The notes under the pieces are model-generated. The model ran no database searches and was not told the origin of the DNA. It saw only the letters and a list, made by a program, of their open reading frames with translations. Positions 17,953 to 26,962 of a stretch of 64,000 nt of DNA are shown here, in pieces. The position numbers and the translations under genes are program-made. The first letter of the stretch is position 1. Every line of letters begins with the position of its first letter. Origin of the DNA: CBDBJL01 sp965206365 (lineage in GTDB: Bacteria > Pseudomonadota > Alphaproteobacteria > JABAAW01 > JAHZMA01); assembly GCA_965206365.1 (NCBI GenBank), contig CBDBJL010000004.1, forward strand, positions 1-64,000, written 5' to 3'.

Positions 17953-18310
17953 AAGTTTTTCTCCTGAAATTTTCTATTCGAGATTACCATCTCAACATTT
18001 AAGTAAGTTACATCCATTGAAGTTTTCTTCAAGCTTCAACATATCTAAAGCATGTATTGTAGCATTAGAATTACAAAAAAGCCAATAAAATATTGTAATA
18101 TTTCGTTGATTTTGAATGTATCTATTTTTCTTTAACTTATTTTGACGATAGATCGCCTCGCTAATTCTGCTTTAGTGTGTGGCTATTTTCTCAAAATGCT
18201 GTTAAAATAAGCACCGCATCATCTCATCGGTGTTTCCTAACATAAGATATAGGCTTCAAAAATATAGAAAATTTTGAGCAATTTTTGTAATTAACTAAGG
18301 AACTTTTGTC
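17953..18310. promoter_or_regulatory. Divergent pal/pstS intergenic region
   Basis: AT-rich 358-base space between the divergent pal and pstS genes, so it must carry both promoters. I looked for PHO boxes (repeats of CTGTCAT type) in front of pstS and saw none that is convincing. One short AT palindrome, AAATATT-GT-AATATTT, lies at 18088-18103. AAGGA at 18297-18301 is the ribosome-binding site for the pstS GTG start. No RNA gene or other open frame is apparent. Confidence 0.5.
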
Positions 18311-19429
18311 GTGAAAAATTCTATTGAAAGAAATATTTTTGGGAGAAATATTTTTGATAATTCTTTAAAAAAATTACCTTATACTCTCTTCTTAATTTTC
18401 GCTGGATTTGCAATTTCTCTCCAGAATAACTTTGCAAATAATATTGCACACGCTGCCCAGCAACTTCGGGTTTCAGGTTCTTCTACTGTGTATCCTTTTG
18501 CATCCGTTATCGCCGAACAAGTAGCGCGAAAAACGGGTGCCCCACCCATTATCGAATCCACAGGAACAGGCTCAGGTCTACGTTCAGTATGCCAACCTGC
18601 AAATATTGCCAATGTTGGCATTGGCAATGCTTCCAGACGCATCAAAGCTTCAGAGCTAACGAAATGCTTGAATAACAAGGTCGATTTAATAGAATTTTGG
18701 TTTGGGCGTGATGGAATTGTGCTAGCAGTAAGTCAGAAAAACACCTCTTTGCAATCCCTTTCTTTGAAAGAAATTTATCTCGCCATCGCAAAACAAATCC
18801 CTATTGCGGGTAATTTGGTAGCAAACCCTTATAAAAATTGGAGTGACATTGCTTCTCATTTACCAAACACGCGCATCCATATTTATGGTCCTCCTCCTAC
18901 CTCTGGAACTCGCGATGCCTTAGAAACACTTGCTTTGCAAGGTGGTGCAAACCAAATAAAGTTTTTAGCGGACTTAAAAAAAACCGAAAAAAAAACTTTC
19001 TATAAAATTGCAAATACGATTCGCGGTGATGGTCATTATGTAGAAAGTGGTGAAAATGATAATTTGCTGGTGCGAAAGCTGAAAAACGAGCCCAATGCAA
19101 TCGCTATTTTTGGTTTTTCCTATCTGGATAATAATCATGGCACTTTGCGTGGTTTGAAAATTAATCAGATCACCCCTGATTTTGAAAATATTGTCGCGGG
19201 TAACTACCCAATTAGCCGTACACTTTATTTTTATGTGCGCAAAGAAAATTTTATTGAATCAAAAAATGCCCAAAACTATGTGAAAACATTTATCTCGCCC
19301 AAAGCCATTGGCGAAGAAGGTTACCTTATTGATAAAGGGCTGATACCCTTATCTGATACGGAATATCAACAACAAGCGCAAAAAATCACGTCATTAGAAA
19401 CCTTAAAATTGCAAGATCTTGTGCAATAA
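18311..19429 (+). CDS. pstS: Phosphate ABC transporter substrate-binding protein PstS
   Basis: Periplasmic phosphate receptor of the PstSCAB importer. It begins with GTG at 18311 behind AAGGA. The N-terminal 48 residues hold a long basic n-region, a hydrophobic core (LFLIFAGFAISL) and an Ala-rich cleavage zone before QQLRVSGSSTVYPF. The ligand motifs SGSSTVYP, STGTGSGLRSVC and the loop PPTSGTRDALETLA are clear. The 372-residue length matches the alphaproteobacterial PstS/SphX type. pstC starts 160 bases later, after a hairpin, so pstS may be expressed more strongly than the permease genes. Confidence 0.95.
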   Translation: MKNSIERNIFGRNIFDNSLKKLPYTLFLIFAGFAISLQNNFANNIAHAAQQLRVSGSSTVYPFASVIAEQVARKTGAPPIIESTGTGSGLRSVCQPANIANVGIGNASRRIKASELTKCLNNKVDLIEFWFGRDGIVLAVSQKNTSLQSLSLKEIYLAIAKQIPIAGNLVANPYKNWSDIASHLPNTRIHIYGPPPTSGTRDALETLALQGGANQIKFLADLKKTEKKTFYKIANTIRGDGHYVESGENDNLLVRKLKNEPNAIAIFGFSYLDNNHGTLRGLKINQITPDFENIVAGNYPISRTLYFYVRKENFIESKNAQNYVKTFISPKAIGEEGYLIDKGLIPLSDTEYQQQAQKITSLETLKLQDLVQ

Positions 19430-19511
19430 TTTTGTTTTTTAGCAACAAACCTTGGCTCTGGAAAGCTTGATTTGTTTAGAAAACCTCTATCCCCTCCCTT
19501 GCAGAAAAATT

Positions 19512-19536
19512 CCTTGCAAATTCATGCTCCGCAAGG
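19512..19536 (+). promoter_or_regulatory. Stem-loop between pstS and pstC
   Basis: CCTTGC (19512-19517) and GCAAGG (19531-19536) form a 6-bp stem with a 13-base loop in the 160-base pstS-pstC gap. There is no T-run after it, so it is not a classical terminator. It could stabilise the 3' end of the pstS message; that role is inference. Confidence 0.4.
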
Positions 19537-19589
19537 TAAGTAGTCCCTTATAATCGTGCAAAACCCTTAAACAAAGTAGATATTCCCTC

Positions 19590-20738
19590 TTGATTACCTT
19601 ATCATCTCCCGACAAAGAAAGATGGTTTTGTCATTTATGGCTTCCTATTTTCCTCCCTGTAATGCTATTTTTATTATTTTTTAGCTATTTATTAACCATT
19701 TATCCTGAATTAGACGTTCAAAGGCGCGTTTCATCCCTAAGCTTTATCGTTTTAGGGTTAAGTTTGGTGTTATTTTTGTTAAGCAAATTGGCACTACAGA
19801 ATCGGTTTAAACGCAAAATCAGATTATTTTATGAAAAATTTATTTTAACCATTTTATTTTTTTCATCCTTAATTGCAGTTTTCACCACAATTGGTATTGT
19901 TCTATCATTACTTTTTGAAGCTCTTGCCTTTTTTAAGCAAATCCCTGTAATGGATTTTTTATTTGGCCTTCATTGGAATCCCCAAAGTGCCTTTCATTAT
20001 AAAGAAAAAGTTGCTGGAATTGATTTTCAATTCGGAGTTGTACCCGTTATTTTTGGCACTTTGATGATTACTTTCTTTGCCGTTACTTTCGCAGTTTTGA
20101 TCGGGCTTTCTGCTGCCATCTATCTTTCTGAATATGCTAGCATGAAAGAACGAATCATACTCAAACCCTTTTTAGAAGTTTTGGCAGGCATTCCTACCGT
20201 TGTTTATGGATTTTTTGCTGCGATTACCATTGCCCCTTTACTGAAAGATGTTACCATTATTTTTGGCATTCCTGCCAGCTCCGAAAGTACTTTAGCCGCA
20301 GGGTTGGTAATGGGAATTATGCTGATCCCATTCATTTCTTCCCTTAGCGACGATGTATTGCGTTCAATTCCACGCTCATTACGTGAAGCCTCGTTTGCCA
20401 TGGGTGCCACCCAAAGCGAGACTGTTTTGAAAATATTATTACCCGCGGCGATGCCCGGGCTTGTGGGTGCTGTTTTGCTTGCCATTAGCCGCGCTATTGG
20501 CGAGACCATGATTGTGGTTATGGCGGCGGGGCTGGCAGCAAAAATTAATTTCAACCCTTTAGAAACTGTAACCACTGTTACCGTACAAATTGTTACTTTA
20601 CTTGTTGGTGACCAAGAATTTGATTCCCCGAAAACACTTGCAGCCTTTGCTTTGGGTTTATTACTCTTTATCCTAACTCTGATTCTCAATATTATCGCTT
20701 TATTAGTGCGCCGAAAGTTTACGCGGTATTACGGATGA
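19590..20738 (+). CDS. pstC: Phosphate ABC transporter permease PstC
   Basis: First membrane subunit of the phosphate importer. The frame begins with TTG at 19590, the best placed start given the family N-terminus. The 382 residues include an alphaproteobacterial N-terminal extension with membrane segments, then the core with GVVPVIFGTLMITFFAV, the EAA-type loop REASFAMGATQSETVLKILLP and AISRAIGETMIVVMAAG. The stop overlaps the pstA start by four bases. The extension before the six-helix core is usual for the pstC/pstA pairs of this class. Confidence 0.95.
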   Translation: MITLSSPDKERWFCHLWLPIFLPVMLFLLFFSYLLTIYPELDVQRRVSSLSFIVLGLSLVLFLLSKLALQNRFKRKIRLFYEKFILTILFFSSLIAVFTTIGIVLSLLFEALAFFKQIPVMDFLFGLHWNPQSAFHYKEKVAGIDFQFGVVPVIFGTLMITFFAVTFAVLIGLSAAIYLSEYASMKERIILKPFLEVLAGIPTVVYGFFAAITIAPLLKDVTIIFGIPASSESTLAAGLVMGIMLIPFISSLSDDVLRSIPRSLREASFAMGATQSETVLKILLPAAMPGLVGAVLLAISRAIGETMIVVMAAGLAAKINFNPLETVTTVTVQIVTLLVGDQEFDSPKTLAAFALGLLLFILTLILNIIALLVRRKFTRYYG

Positions 20739-22027
20739 GAATTTTCTCCCATAATCTAAAAAAACGGTTGCGACGCGAAAAGATTTTTCGCAATTTATGT
20801 CGCAGTGCGATTCTATTTGCACTGGGTTTTTTGCTCATTTTTGTTGCCGATATTGTTAAGCGTTCCCTGCCGGCCTTTCACCAACATTACCTGCAATTAG
20901 AGGTCGTTCTTGATTCGCAGATTTTAGACCCTTTAGGAGATCAAAGTCATGAATCTTTGATTGAAGGTGATTATCTGGCAGTTTTAAAAACGGCACTTCG
21001 TAGCTACTTTCCTGAAATCACACAAAGACGTGAAAAAAGGAAACTTTATAAATTAATTTCAATCAACAGCCCCTATATTTTGGCAAATTATGTTCACAAA
21101 CATCCAAAAAAATTAGACGAAAAAATAAAAATCTTCCTCCCCTTAGATGATGAAATTGATTTATTCTTGAAATATTCCCAAAAAAATTTCCAGAAAAACA
21201 ACGCGCAAGCAACAAAAACCGATGGGCTAAGCCGTAATATTACGAAGCAACAGCTTGCATGGACATTAAAATTACAGGATCTGGGCTATATTAAAAATAA
21301 ATTCAATTTTGCTTTTTTTATTAACGGTAATTCCCGTGAATCCGAAACTGCGGGGATTTTTGGCGCGCTTGTGGGTTCGTTCTGGCTATTGGTGATCGTT
21401 TTTATCCTTGCGATTCCCCTAGGGGTTTTATGTGCAATTTATTTAACCGAATTTGCCCCGAAAAACCGCTTAACTGATTTTATTGAAGTGAATATTAATA
21501 ATTTAGCCGCGGTACCTTCCATTGTGTTTGGTTTATTAGGTTTAGCGATTTTCTTAAACTTTTTTGCCTTCCCGCGCTCTACCCCTTTTGTCGGTGGTTT
21601 GGTTTTGGCGTTAATGTCGATGCCAACCATTATTATCGTTACCAGTACCGCCTTAGTTGGGGTACCAAAGGCGATTCGTGAAGCCGCTTTGGGCTTAGGT
21701 GCCAGCAAAATGCAAACTGTTTTTCATCATGTTTTGCCGATTTGCTTCCCTTCTATTTTAACAGTATCGATTATTGCCATCGCGCAGGCTTTGGGAGAAA
21801 CCGCACCTTTATTAATGATTGGTATGGTCGCTTTTATTGTTGGGGCTCCCAATTCTCCTTTTGAACCTTCTTCGGCTTTGCCAGTGCAAATTTTCATGTG
21901 GGCAGATATTCCCGAACATGGTTTTTTGGCAAAATCTGCAGCTGCCATTGTCATATTGATGGTTTTTTTAATCAGCTTTAATCTTATTGCCGTAATTTTA
22001 CGACAAAAATTTAGCAAAAAACTTTAA
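20735..22027 (+). CDS. pstA: Phosphate ABC transporter permease PstA
   Basis: Second membrane subunit of the phosphate importer, 430 residues. The first ~200 residues form one membrane segment (about 24-44) and a large charged, presumably periplasmic region, the DUF3333-type extension typical of alphaproteobacterial PstA. The core then has IFGALVGSFWLLVIVFILAI, the NLAAVPSIVFGLLGLAIF segment, the EAA loop REAALGLGASKMQTVFHHVLP and AIAQALGETAPLLMIGM. It overlaps pstC by four bases (ATGA) and is followed by pstB after 30 bases. Confidence 0.95.
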   Translation: MRIFSHNLKKRLRREKIFRNLCRSAILFALGFLLIFVADIVKRSLPAFHQHYLQLEVVLDSQILDPLGDQSHESLIEGDYLAVLKTALRSYFPEITQRREKRKLYKLISINSPYILANYVHKHPKKLDEKIKIFLPLDDEIDLFLKYSQKNFQKNNAQATKTDGLSRNITKQQLAWTLKLQDLGYIKNKFNFAFFINGNSRESETAGIFGALVGSFWLLVIVFILAIPLGVLCAIYLTEFAPKNRLTDFIEVNINNLAAVPSIVFGLLGLAIFLNFFAFPRSTPFVGGLVLALMSMPTIIIVTSTALVGVPKAIREAALGLGASKMQTVFHHVLPICFPSILTVSIIAIAQALGETAPLLMIGMVAFIVGAPNSPFEPSSALPVQIFMWADIPEHGFLAKSAAAIVILMVFLISFNLIAVILRQKFSKKL

Positions 22028-22057
22028 TATCCACTCTAAGGTTGGTATAAATAAATT

Positions 22058-22870
22058 ATGGTCTCTAATTCAGTTAAAGTTAAAAATTCAACAACCAACG
22101 GACACGGTAAATCTGTGACCAAAGTTCGGTTTGAAAAATTAAATGTGTTCTACGACAATAAACAAGTCACCTTTAATGTGAATTTGAAAATTAAACCCAA
22201 TCAAGTAACGGCTTTTATTGGTCCTTCTGGTTGTGGTAAATCCACCTTATTGCGTTGTATTAACCGAATGAATGACGTGATCGATGGGTGCCGAGTTCAA
22301 GGGCAAATCATTATCGATGATACAAATGTTTATTCCGATAGAATTAATGTTCATGATCTACGCGCTAATGTGGGTATGGTATTTCAAAAACCCAATCCTT
22401 TTCCCAAAACAATTTATGAAAATGTTGCTTACGGACCCCGTATTCATGGGCTTGCCAATAACAAAGCAGAACTCAATAATATTGTTGAAGAAAGCCTTTC
22501 TCGTGCCGGACTCTTCGAAGAAGTGAAAGAAAGATTGCACGAACAAGCCACCAGCCTATCGGGCGGACAACAACAAAGATTATGTATTGCTCGTACCATC
22601 GCAATTAAACCTGAAATTATTTTAATGGACGAACCTTGTTCAGCTTTAGATCCTTTGGCAACCGCACATATTGAAAATTTAATTGCAGATTTACGCAAAA
22701 AATTCACGATTATCATCGTCACCCATTCCATGCAACAAGCTGCCAGAATCTCACAAAAAACCGCTTTTTTTCACTTAGGCTCACTTATTGAATATAGTTC
22801 AACCGCAAAAATGTTCACAAGCCCCAAAGAGAAAAAAACTGAAGAATACATTACTGGTAGAATCGGATAG
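22058..22870 (+). CDS. pstB: Phosphate ABC transporter ATP-binding protein PstB
   Basis: ATPase that powers phosphate import. Walker A GPSGCGKST is at residues 55-63, the Q-loop in GMVFQKPNPFP, the ABC signature LSGGQQQR at 167-174, Walker B ILMDEP at 188-193 and the H-loop in VTHSM. The CINRMND segment after Walker A and the length of 270 residues are characteristic of PstB. phoU follows nine bases later. Confidence 0.97.
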   Translation: MVSNSVKVKNSTTNGHGKSVTKVRFEKLNVFYDNKQVTFNVNLKIKPNQVTAFIGPSGCGKSTLLRCINRMNDVIDGCRVQGQIIIDDTNVYSDRINVHDLRANVGMVFQKPNPFPKTIYENVAYGPRIHGLANNKAELNNIVEESLSRAGLFEEVKERLHEQATSLSGGQQQRLCIARTIAIKPEIILMDEPCSALDPLATAHIENLIADLRKKFTIIIVTHSMQQAARISQKTAFFHLGSLIEYSSTAKMFTSPKEKKTEEYITGRIG

Positions 22871-22879
22871 GTTAATTTT

Positions 22880-23569
22880 ATGGAACAATCACACACCAGC
22901 AAACAATTTAGTGCAGATTTACGCCAATTATCCGAATTATTAAGTGATTTGGGCAAAGTTGTTTACCAACAAGTGGTTGATTCCCTGCAAGGCCTTATTG
23001 ATAATGATTTAGAAAAACTTGCCAGAGTTCGTGCTACTGAAAAAGAAATTGACAGCCGACAACATGAAATCAACGATATAACGGTTCGTGTGCTCGCGTT
23101 ACGTCAGCCGGTAGGAATGGATTTACGCTATTTGTTGGTGATTCGCGATGCGGCAACTGAAATGGAACGCTTAGGCGATTATGCTAATAATATTGCAAAA
23201 TGGAACAAACGCGCTTTGGATTCTGGTGGCATTGCTGGTTTTGCCGATTTACAACGAATCATTGATTATGTCTGTAATATGTTAAATGCAATTATGGAAG
23301 CCTACGAAAACAACAATAGCGATAAACAAATTGATATTGCAATCTCCGTGATTAAACAAGATGATGCGCTGGATGATATGTATATTAGTATTTTTTGCGA
23401 ATCACTAACTTACACTTTAGAAAACACCAAAAAAATTACTGCATTCTCACATTACATGTTAATTCTTAAACAATTAGAGCGTATCGGTGATTTAGCTACC
23501 AATCTTGCTGAGTTGCTTTACTATAAGAATCGCGGTTATTTCCCTTCGATTAATGAAGCGGGTGATTAA
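22880..23569 (+). CDS. phoU: Phosphate signalling protein PhoU
   Basis: Cytoplasmic PhoU, which couples the Pst transporter to the PhoR-PhoB system and limits phosphate uptake. The 229 residues show the two PhoU three-helix repeats, with RQPVGMDLRYLLVIRDAATEMERLGDYANNIA and the second repeat LILKQLERIGDLATNLAELLYY, each carrying the metal-binding E/DxxxD pattern. phoB, often next in related genomes, is not here; cobK follows instead after 90 bases. Confidence 0.95.
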   Translation: MEQSHTSKQFSADLRQLSELLSDLGKVVYQQVVDSLQGLIDNDLEKLARVRATEKEIDSRQHEINDITVRVLALRQPVGMDLRYLLVIRDAATEMERLGDYANNIAKWNKRALDSGGIAGFADLQRIIDYVCNMLNAIMEAYENNNSDKQIDIAISVIKQDDALDDMYISIFCESLTYTLENTKKITAFSHYMLILKQLERIGDLATNLAELLYYKNRGYFPSINEAGD

Positions 23570-23659
23570 CCTAAATGATTGCATCTTAAAGGAAATCTGC
23601 AAAGAAATCCTTGCAAAAGAATTGTGGAAAATTAACGGCACTCTATTTTTTGAAATCAA

Positions 23660-24484
23660 ATGTTACGATTATTATTATTAGGTGGTACTGAAGATGCTCG
23701 CTATCTTGCCACCAAGTTACAACAGAAATTTGCCACCAAAATTGCCATCACCTATTCACTTGCGGGAATAACGCAAAACCCAAAATTACCGGAAAATATT
23801 GCATTCATGACTCTGCGTCAAACTGGCTTTGGTAACCTTGCAGGATTCACCGATGCACTTGCAGATTTTGATGCTGTACTCAATGCCACACATCCGTTTG
23901 CCACAAAAATTAGCAAAAATGCGCAACAAGCTTGCGCAACCAAAAATATAGCTTATCTGCGCTATTTGCGCAGTGCTTGGCAACAAGATCATAACCATAA
24001 TCCTGGGCTCACATGGTATGATTACAACGATATTTACCAATGCCAGCAATATTTCTTACAGCTGAAATCCAAACGAATTTTTTTGGCTTTAGGGAAAAAT
24101 AATCTCAAAGATTATCTTGGCACTTGCCATAATGATTTGCCGAATCTACATTATTTTATCCGCACCATTCATAGTGCAGATTTGAATAGATTTCTCGACC
24201 CCGCCCAATTCACAATCACAGCCATTCAGGCCCGCCCCCCCTTAAGCGAAGCCGATGAACATGCTTTTCTAACTGAAAATGCGATTGATACTATGGTATG
24301 TCGAAATTCTGGGGGCAAATCTGGTTATTCTAAGTTACGCCTTGCCGTCAAGTTGGGAATTCATATTTTGATGCAGAATCGAAGCCCTCAACCCCAAATA
24401 AACATGAAAGATTCTGTGTCAACAATGGCTGGATCCATCGCATGGCTCCAACAACTCTTCGCATTAACAATCATGCCTAAATAA
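23660..24484 (+). CDS. cobK: Precorrin-6A reductase CobK/CbiJ
   Basis: NAD(P)H-dependent reductase that converts (cobalt-)precorrin-6A to 6B. The 274-residue protein starts RLLLLGGTEDARYLA, the family nucleotide-binding loop, followed by LNATHPFATKISKNAQQAC, YLRYLRSAW, ALGKNNL and the C-terminal VCRNSGGKSGYSKLRLAVKLGI. It is separated from the main corrin operon by ihfB and lapA and follows phoU. No cobalamin riboswitch is visible in the 90 bases upstream. In an early-cobalt pathway the enzyme is called CbiJ. Confidence 0.92.
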   Translation: MLRLLLLGGTEDARYLATKLQQKFATKIAITYSLAGITQNPKLPENIAFMTLRQTGFGNLAGFTDALADFDAVLNATHPFATKISKNAQQACATKNIAYLRYLRSAWQQDHNHNPGLTWYDYNDIYQCQQYFLQLKSKRIFLALGKNNLKDYLGTCHNDLPNLHYFIRTIHSADLNRFLDPAQFTITAIQARPPLSEADEHAFLTENAIDTMVCRNSGGKSGYSKLRLAVKLGIHILMQNRSPQPQINMKDSVSTMAGSIAWLQQLFALTIMPK

Positions 24485-24641
24485 CAATCTTCCAACAAAA
24501 AGCTTAAGATTTTGTATCTGGATAAATTTTGCATTTGACCTATCTGAATTTTTTCCCTAATTTAGAAACATTGGTCGCAGGTTTCTTTTCACTAAGGATC
24601 AGGGGAGCAATGTTTCTATAAAATACAATGGATTTCAACCC

Positions 24642-24926
24642 ATGACTCGTTCAGAATTGGTAATTGCTTTGGTAGAAAAAAATAAGCATCTCTCTTTTTA
24701 CGATGCGCAGCGGGTTATTAATGTTTTTTTTAACGAAATTAGCAATTCTTTGATTGCCGGAAATCGTGTCGAGCTTCGTGGTTTTGGCGCCTTTAGTATC
24801 AAAAAACGTAGAGCACGTTTAGGGCGTAATCCACGCAATGGCGATGCAGTTACTATAGAAGAGAAAAATGCCCCTATTTTTAAAATTGGCAAAAGATTAT
24901 TTGAACGCATGAATGGTAAACAATAG
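24642..24926 (+). CDS. ihfB: Integration host factor subunit beta
   Basis: DNA-bending HU/IHF-family protein, 94 residues. The arm motif GFGAFSIKKRRARLGRNPRNGDAV and the N-terminal TRSELVIALVEKNKHLSFYDAQRVIN fit IhfB better than HU. The next gene, lapA, starts with GTG right after the TAG stop, and the ihfB-lapA order is a common alphaproteobacterial pair. The 157 bases upstream contain no other frame that I can support. Confidence 0.92.
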   Translation: MTRSELVIALVEKNKHLSFYDAQRVINVFFNEISNSLIAGNRVELRGFGAFSIKKRRARLGRNPRNGDAVTIEEKNAPIFKIGKRLFERMNGKQ

Positions 24927-25238
24927 GTGCGTCTTTTTATCGCTTTATTTTCTTTGGCATTAATGTTTTTTGCCATTATCTTTGCGATCTCTAATCGCTT
25001 TGGGGTTCCCTTGGCGTTTTGGCCGTTTCCCTTTACACTCACCACGCCTTTGTTTCTCATCTGCTTTTTATTTTTCCTCACAGGTTTTCTCTGTGGTTGG
25101 CTGAATTATTTTCTTTATGCTCGTAGCCGTCAATATGCTGAAATTAAAGATTTACGCGAAAAATTACGCTACTTAAAAGAATATTCAATATTAGCAACCA
25201 ATCAAAATGATGAAACCAGTCAAGTGGCTAATAAATAA
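24927..25238 (+). CDS. LapA-domain (DUF1049) membrane protein
   Basis: Small inner-membrane protein of the LapA/DUF1049 family. In E. coli LapA works with LapB in lipopolysaccharide assembly control, but most homologues are uncharacterised. The GTG start at 24927 directly abuts the ihfB stop. Two hydrophobic helices (about residues 2-22 and 39-62) are separated by a short loop with NRFGVPLAFWPFP. A cytoplasmic coiled tail follows (YAEIKDLREKLRYLKEY). Length 103 residues is usual. Confidence 0.85.
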   Translation: MRLFIALFSLALMFFAIIFAISNRFGVPLAFWPFPFTLTTPLFLICFLFFLTGFLCGWLNYFLYARSRQYAEIKDLREKLRYLKEYSILATNQNDETSQVANK

Positions 25239-25273
25239 AATGCTAAGCCATTCTCTGTAGGATAGAAACCAAA

Positions 25274-26284
25274 ATGGGACAAGGAATTATGTTATGCGGG
25301 CACGGTTCGCGTTCTGATCTGGCAGTCACGCAATTCGAAGAATTAGCCACAGAAATCGCTAGGCAAATGGCACCGATTCCTGTTGAATATGGCTTTTTAG
25401 AATTTGCCACCCCAACCCTTAATCAAGGTTTGGATAAATTAAAGGCAAAAGCCGATGATATTTTGGCGGTTCCAGGAATGTTATTTGCTGCCGGACATGC
25501 AAAAAATGATATTCCTTCGGTTTTGAATGCTTACTTAAAGCAAAACCCTGAAATTAACTTACGTTATGGACGTGAGTTAGGCATTGACTTAAAATTGCTC
25601 AATGCTGCTTGTAATCGTATTATTCAAGCTGATCAGGCAGATGATTCGCAATATTCTTTACAAGAAAGTTTGCTAATGGTTATCGGACGGGGGGCATCAG
25701 ACCCAGATGCAAATTCTAATGTTTGTAAAATGGCGCGCATGATTGCCGAAGCTTTAGGGGTTGGTTGGTTAGAGGTGGGGTATTCTGGCGTTACTTTTCC
25801 CTTGGTAACCCCAGCATTAAAACATGCTGTTAAATTGGGTTATCCGCGAATCATTGTTTTTCCTTATTTTCTGTTTAGTGGCATTTTAATCGATCGAATC
25901 TATGAACATACCGGCGCAGTTGCAGCCCAATATCCTGAAACACATTTTGTTAAAGCTAGCTATTTAGGTGCCCAAGAGCAGGTGGTAGCCTCTATCTTAG
26001 AGCGGATCGAAGAAATTAAGCAGGGTAACAATAATATGAATTGCCAATTATGTAAATATCGCACTCAATATTATGGGTTTGAAAATGAAGTCGGACTCAT
26101 CCAGCAAAGCCATCATCATCATGTTGAAGGGATCGGCACAAATATGACGCAGGCAGAAAAACCCCATACCCATAATCATGATTCCGCTAATGACCACCAC
26201 CACCACCATCCCTACCCACATTCTCAGCATCCTCTGGGTCCGTTAACCTTAAAAAAAATCCTAGCCAAAACAATAATCCCTTGA
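25274..26284 (+). CDS. cbiX: Sirohydrochlorin cobaltochelatase CbiX, long His-rich form
   Basis: Inserts cobalt into sirohydrochlorin at the start of the early-cobalt cobalamin route. It has 336 residues and two chelatase halves. The first has LCGHGSR with the catalytic His at residue 10 and PGMLFAAGHAKNDIP; the second has IGRGASDPDANSN and FPYFLFSGILIDRI. An MxCxxC motif (M255-N-C257-Q-L-C260), known to hold an iron-sulfur cluster in other long CbiX proteins, precedes a His-rich tail (280-319) likely to store or deliver cobalt. It overlaps cobH by four bases. Its presence explains why no CobNST chelatase is needed. Confidence 0.93.
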   Translation: MGQGIMLCGHGSRSDLAVTQFEELATEIARQMAPIPVEYGFLEFATPTLNQGLDKLKAKADDILAVPGMLFAAGHAKNDIPSVLNAYLKQNPEINLRYGRELGIDLKLLNAACNRIIQADQADDSQYSLQESLLMVIGRGASDPDANSNVCKMARMIAEALGVGWLEVGYSGVTFPLVTPALKHAVKLGYPRIIVFPYFLFSGILIDRIYEHTGAVAAQYPETHFVKASYLGAQEQVVASILERIEEIKQGNNNMNCQLCKYRTQYYGFENEVGLIQQSHHHHVEGIGTNMTQAEKPHTHNHDSANDHHHHHPYPHSQHPLGPLTLKKILAKTIIP

Positions 26285-26937
26285 TCACAATTCCCCCTTA
26301 TTTGCATAATCCCGATGAGATTTATGCGGAATCTTTTCGGCAAATTACAGCTTTGATAGATCTCAGCCCTTACCCTAAAATTCTACACCCGGTGATTATT
26401 CGTTTGATTCATAGCACTGGGCGCCCCGAAATTTTGCCTAGTTTGCGCTATTCCAAAAGCTGGCAAGAAGCCCCTTTGTCACTTTCCCAATTAACAACAT
26501 TAACGCATATTTTTACCGATAGCGAAATGACTCGCCATGGAATTATAGAACAAAATTTACCAAAAAACATTCAAATAGAATGCACTTTAAATGATCCTGA
26601 AACTCCTTCTCATGCACAAAAATTGCAAACCACCCGTAGTGCAGCTGCCCTAGATTTTTGGCACGCTGAAGCGAAACAATTTATTGCTGTTATTGGTAAT
26701 GCCCCTACAGCCTTATTTTATTTACTCGAAAAAATGCAGACCAATCTTTTAGATCCTTTCCTGATTATTGCCTTTCCTGTTGGGTTTGTTGGTGCCGCAG
26801 AAGCCAAAAATTGCCTTATCGAAAATGCAGATATCTTGCATTGCCATTGGCTTAGCCTAACAGGGCGCGAGGGCGGAAGTGCCCTGGCCGCAGCAGCGAT
26901 TAATGGGTTATTTTGCCAGAACAAACAATTAAAATAA
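26281..26937 (+). CDS. cobH: Precorrin-8X methylmutase CobH/CbiC
   Basis: Moves the C11 methyl group to C12 to give (hydrogeno)cobyrinic acid. The TTG start overlaps the cbiX stop (TTGA). The catalytic His lies in IIRLIHSTGRPE, and the family segments SEMTRHGI, TTRSAAALDFW, AVIGNAPTALFYLLE and PVGFVGAAEAKN are clear. Length 218 residues is normal. The second gene of the corrin operon; cobL follows after 25 bases. Confidence 0.93.
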   Translation: MITIPPYLHNPDEIYAESFRQITALIDLSPYPKILHPVIIRLIHSTGRPEILPSLRYSKSWQEAPLSLSQLTTLTHIFTDSEMTRHGIIEQNLPKNIQIECTLNDPETPSHAQKLQTTRSAAALDFWHAEAKQFIAVIGNAPTALFYLLEKMQTNLLDPFLIIAFPVGFVGAAEAKNCLIENADILHCHWLSLTGREGGSALAAAAINGLFCQNKQLK

Positions 26938-26962
26938 TGGTAACGCAAATATTCATGCAAGA

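Noticed and set aside
20204..20689. 161-codon open frame on the minus strand opposite pstC
   Set aside because: Full overlap with a well supported pstC; composition reflects antisense of membrane segments.
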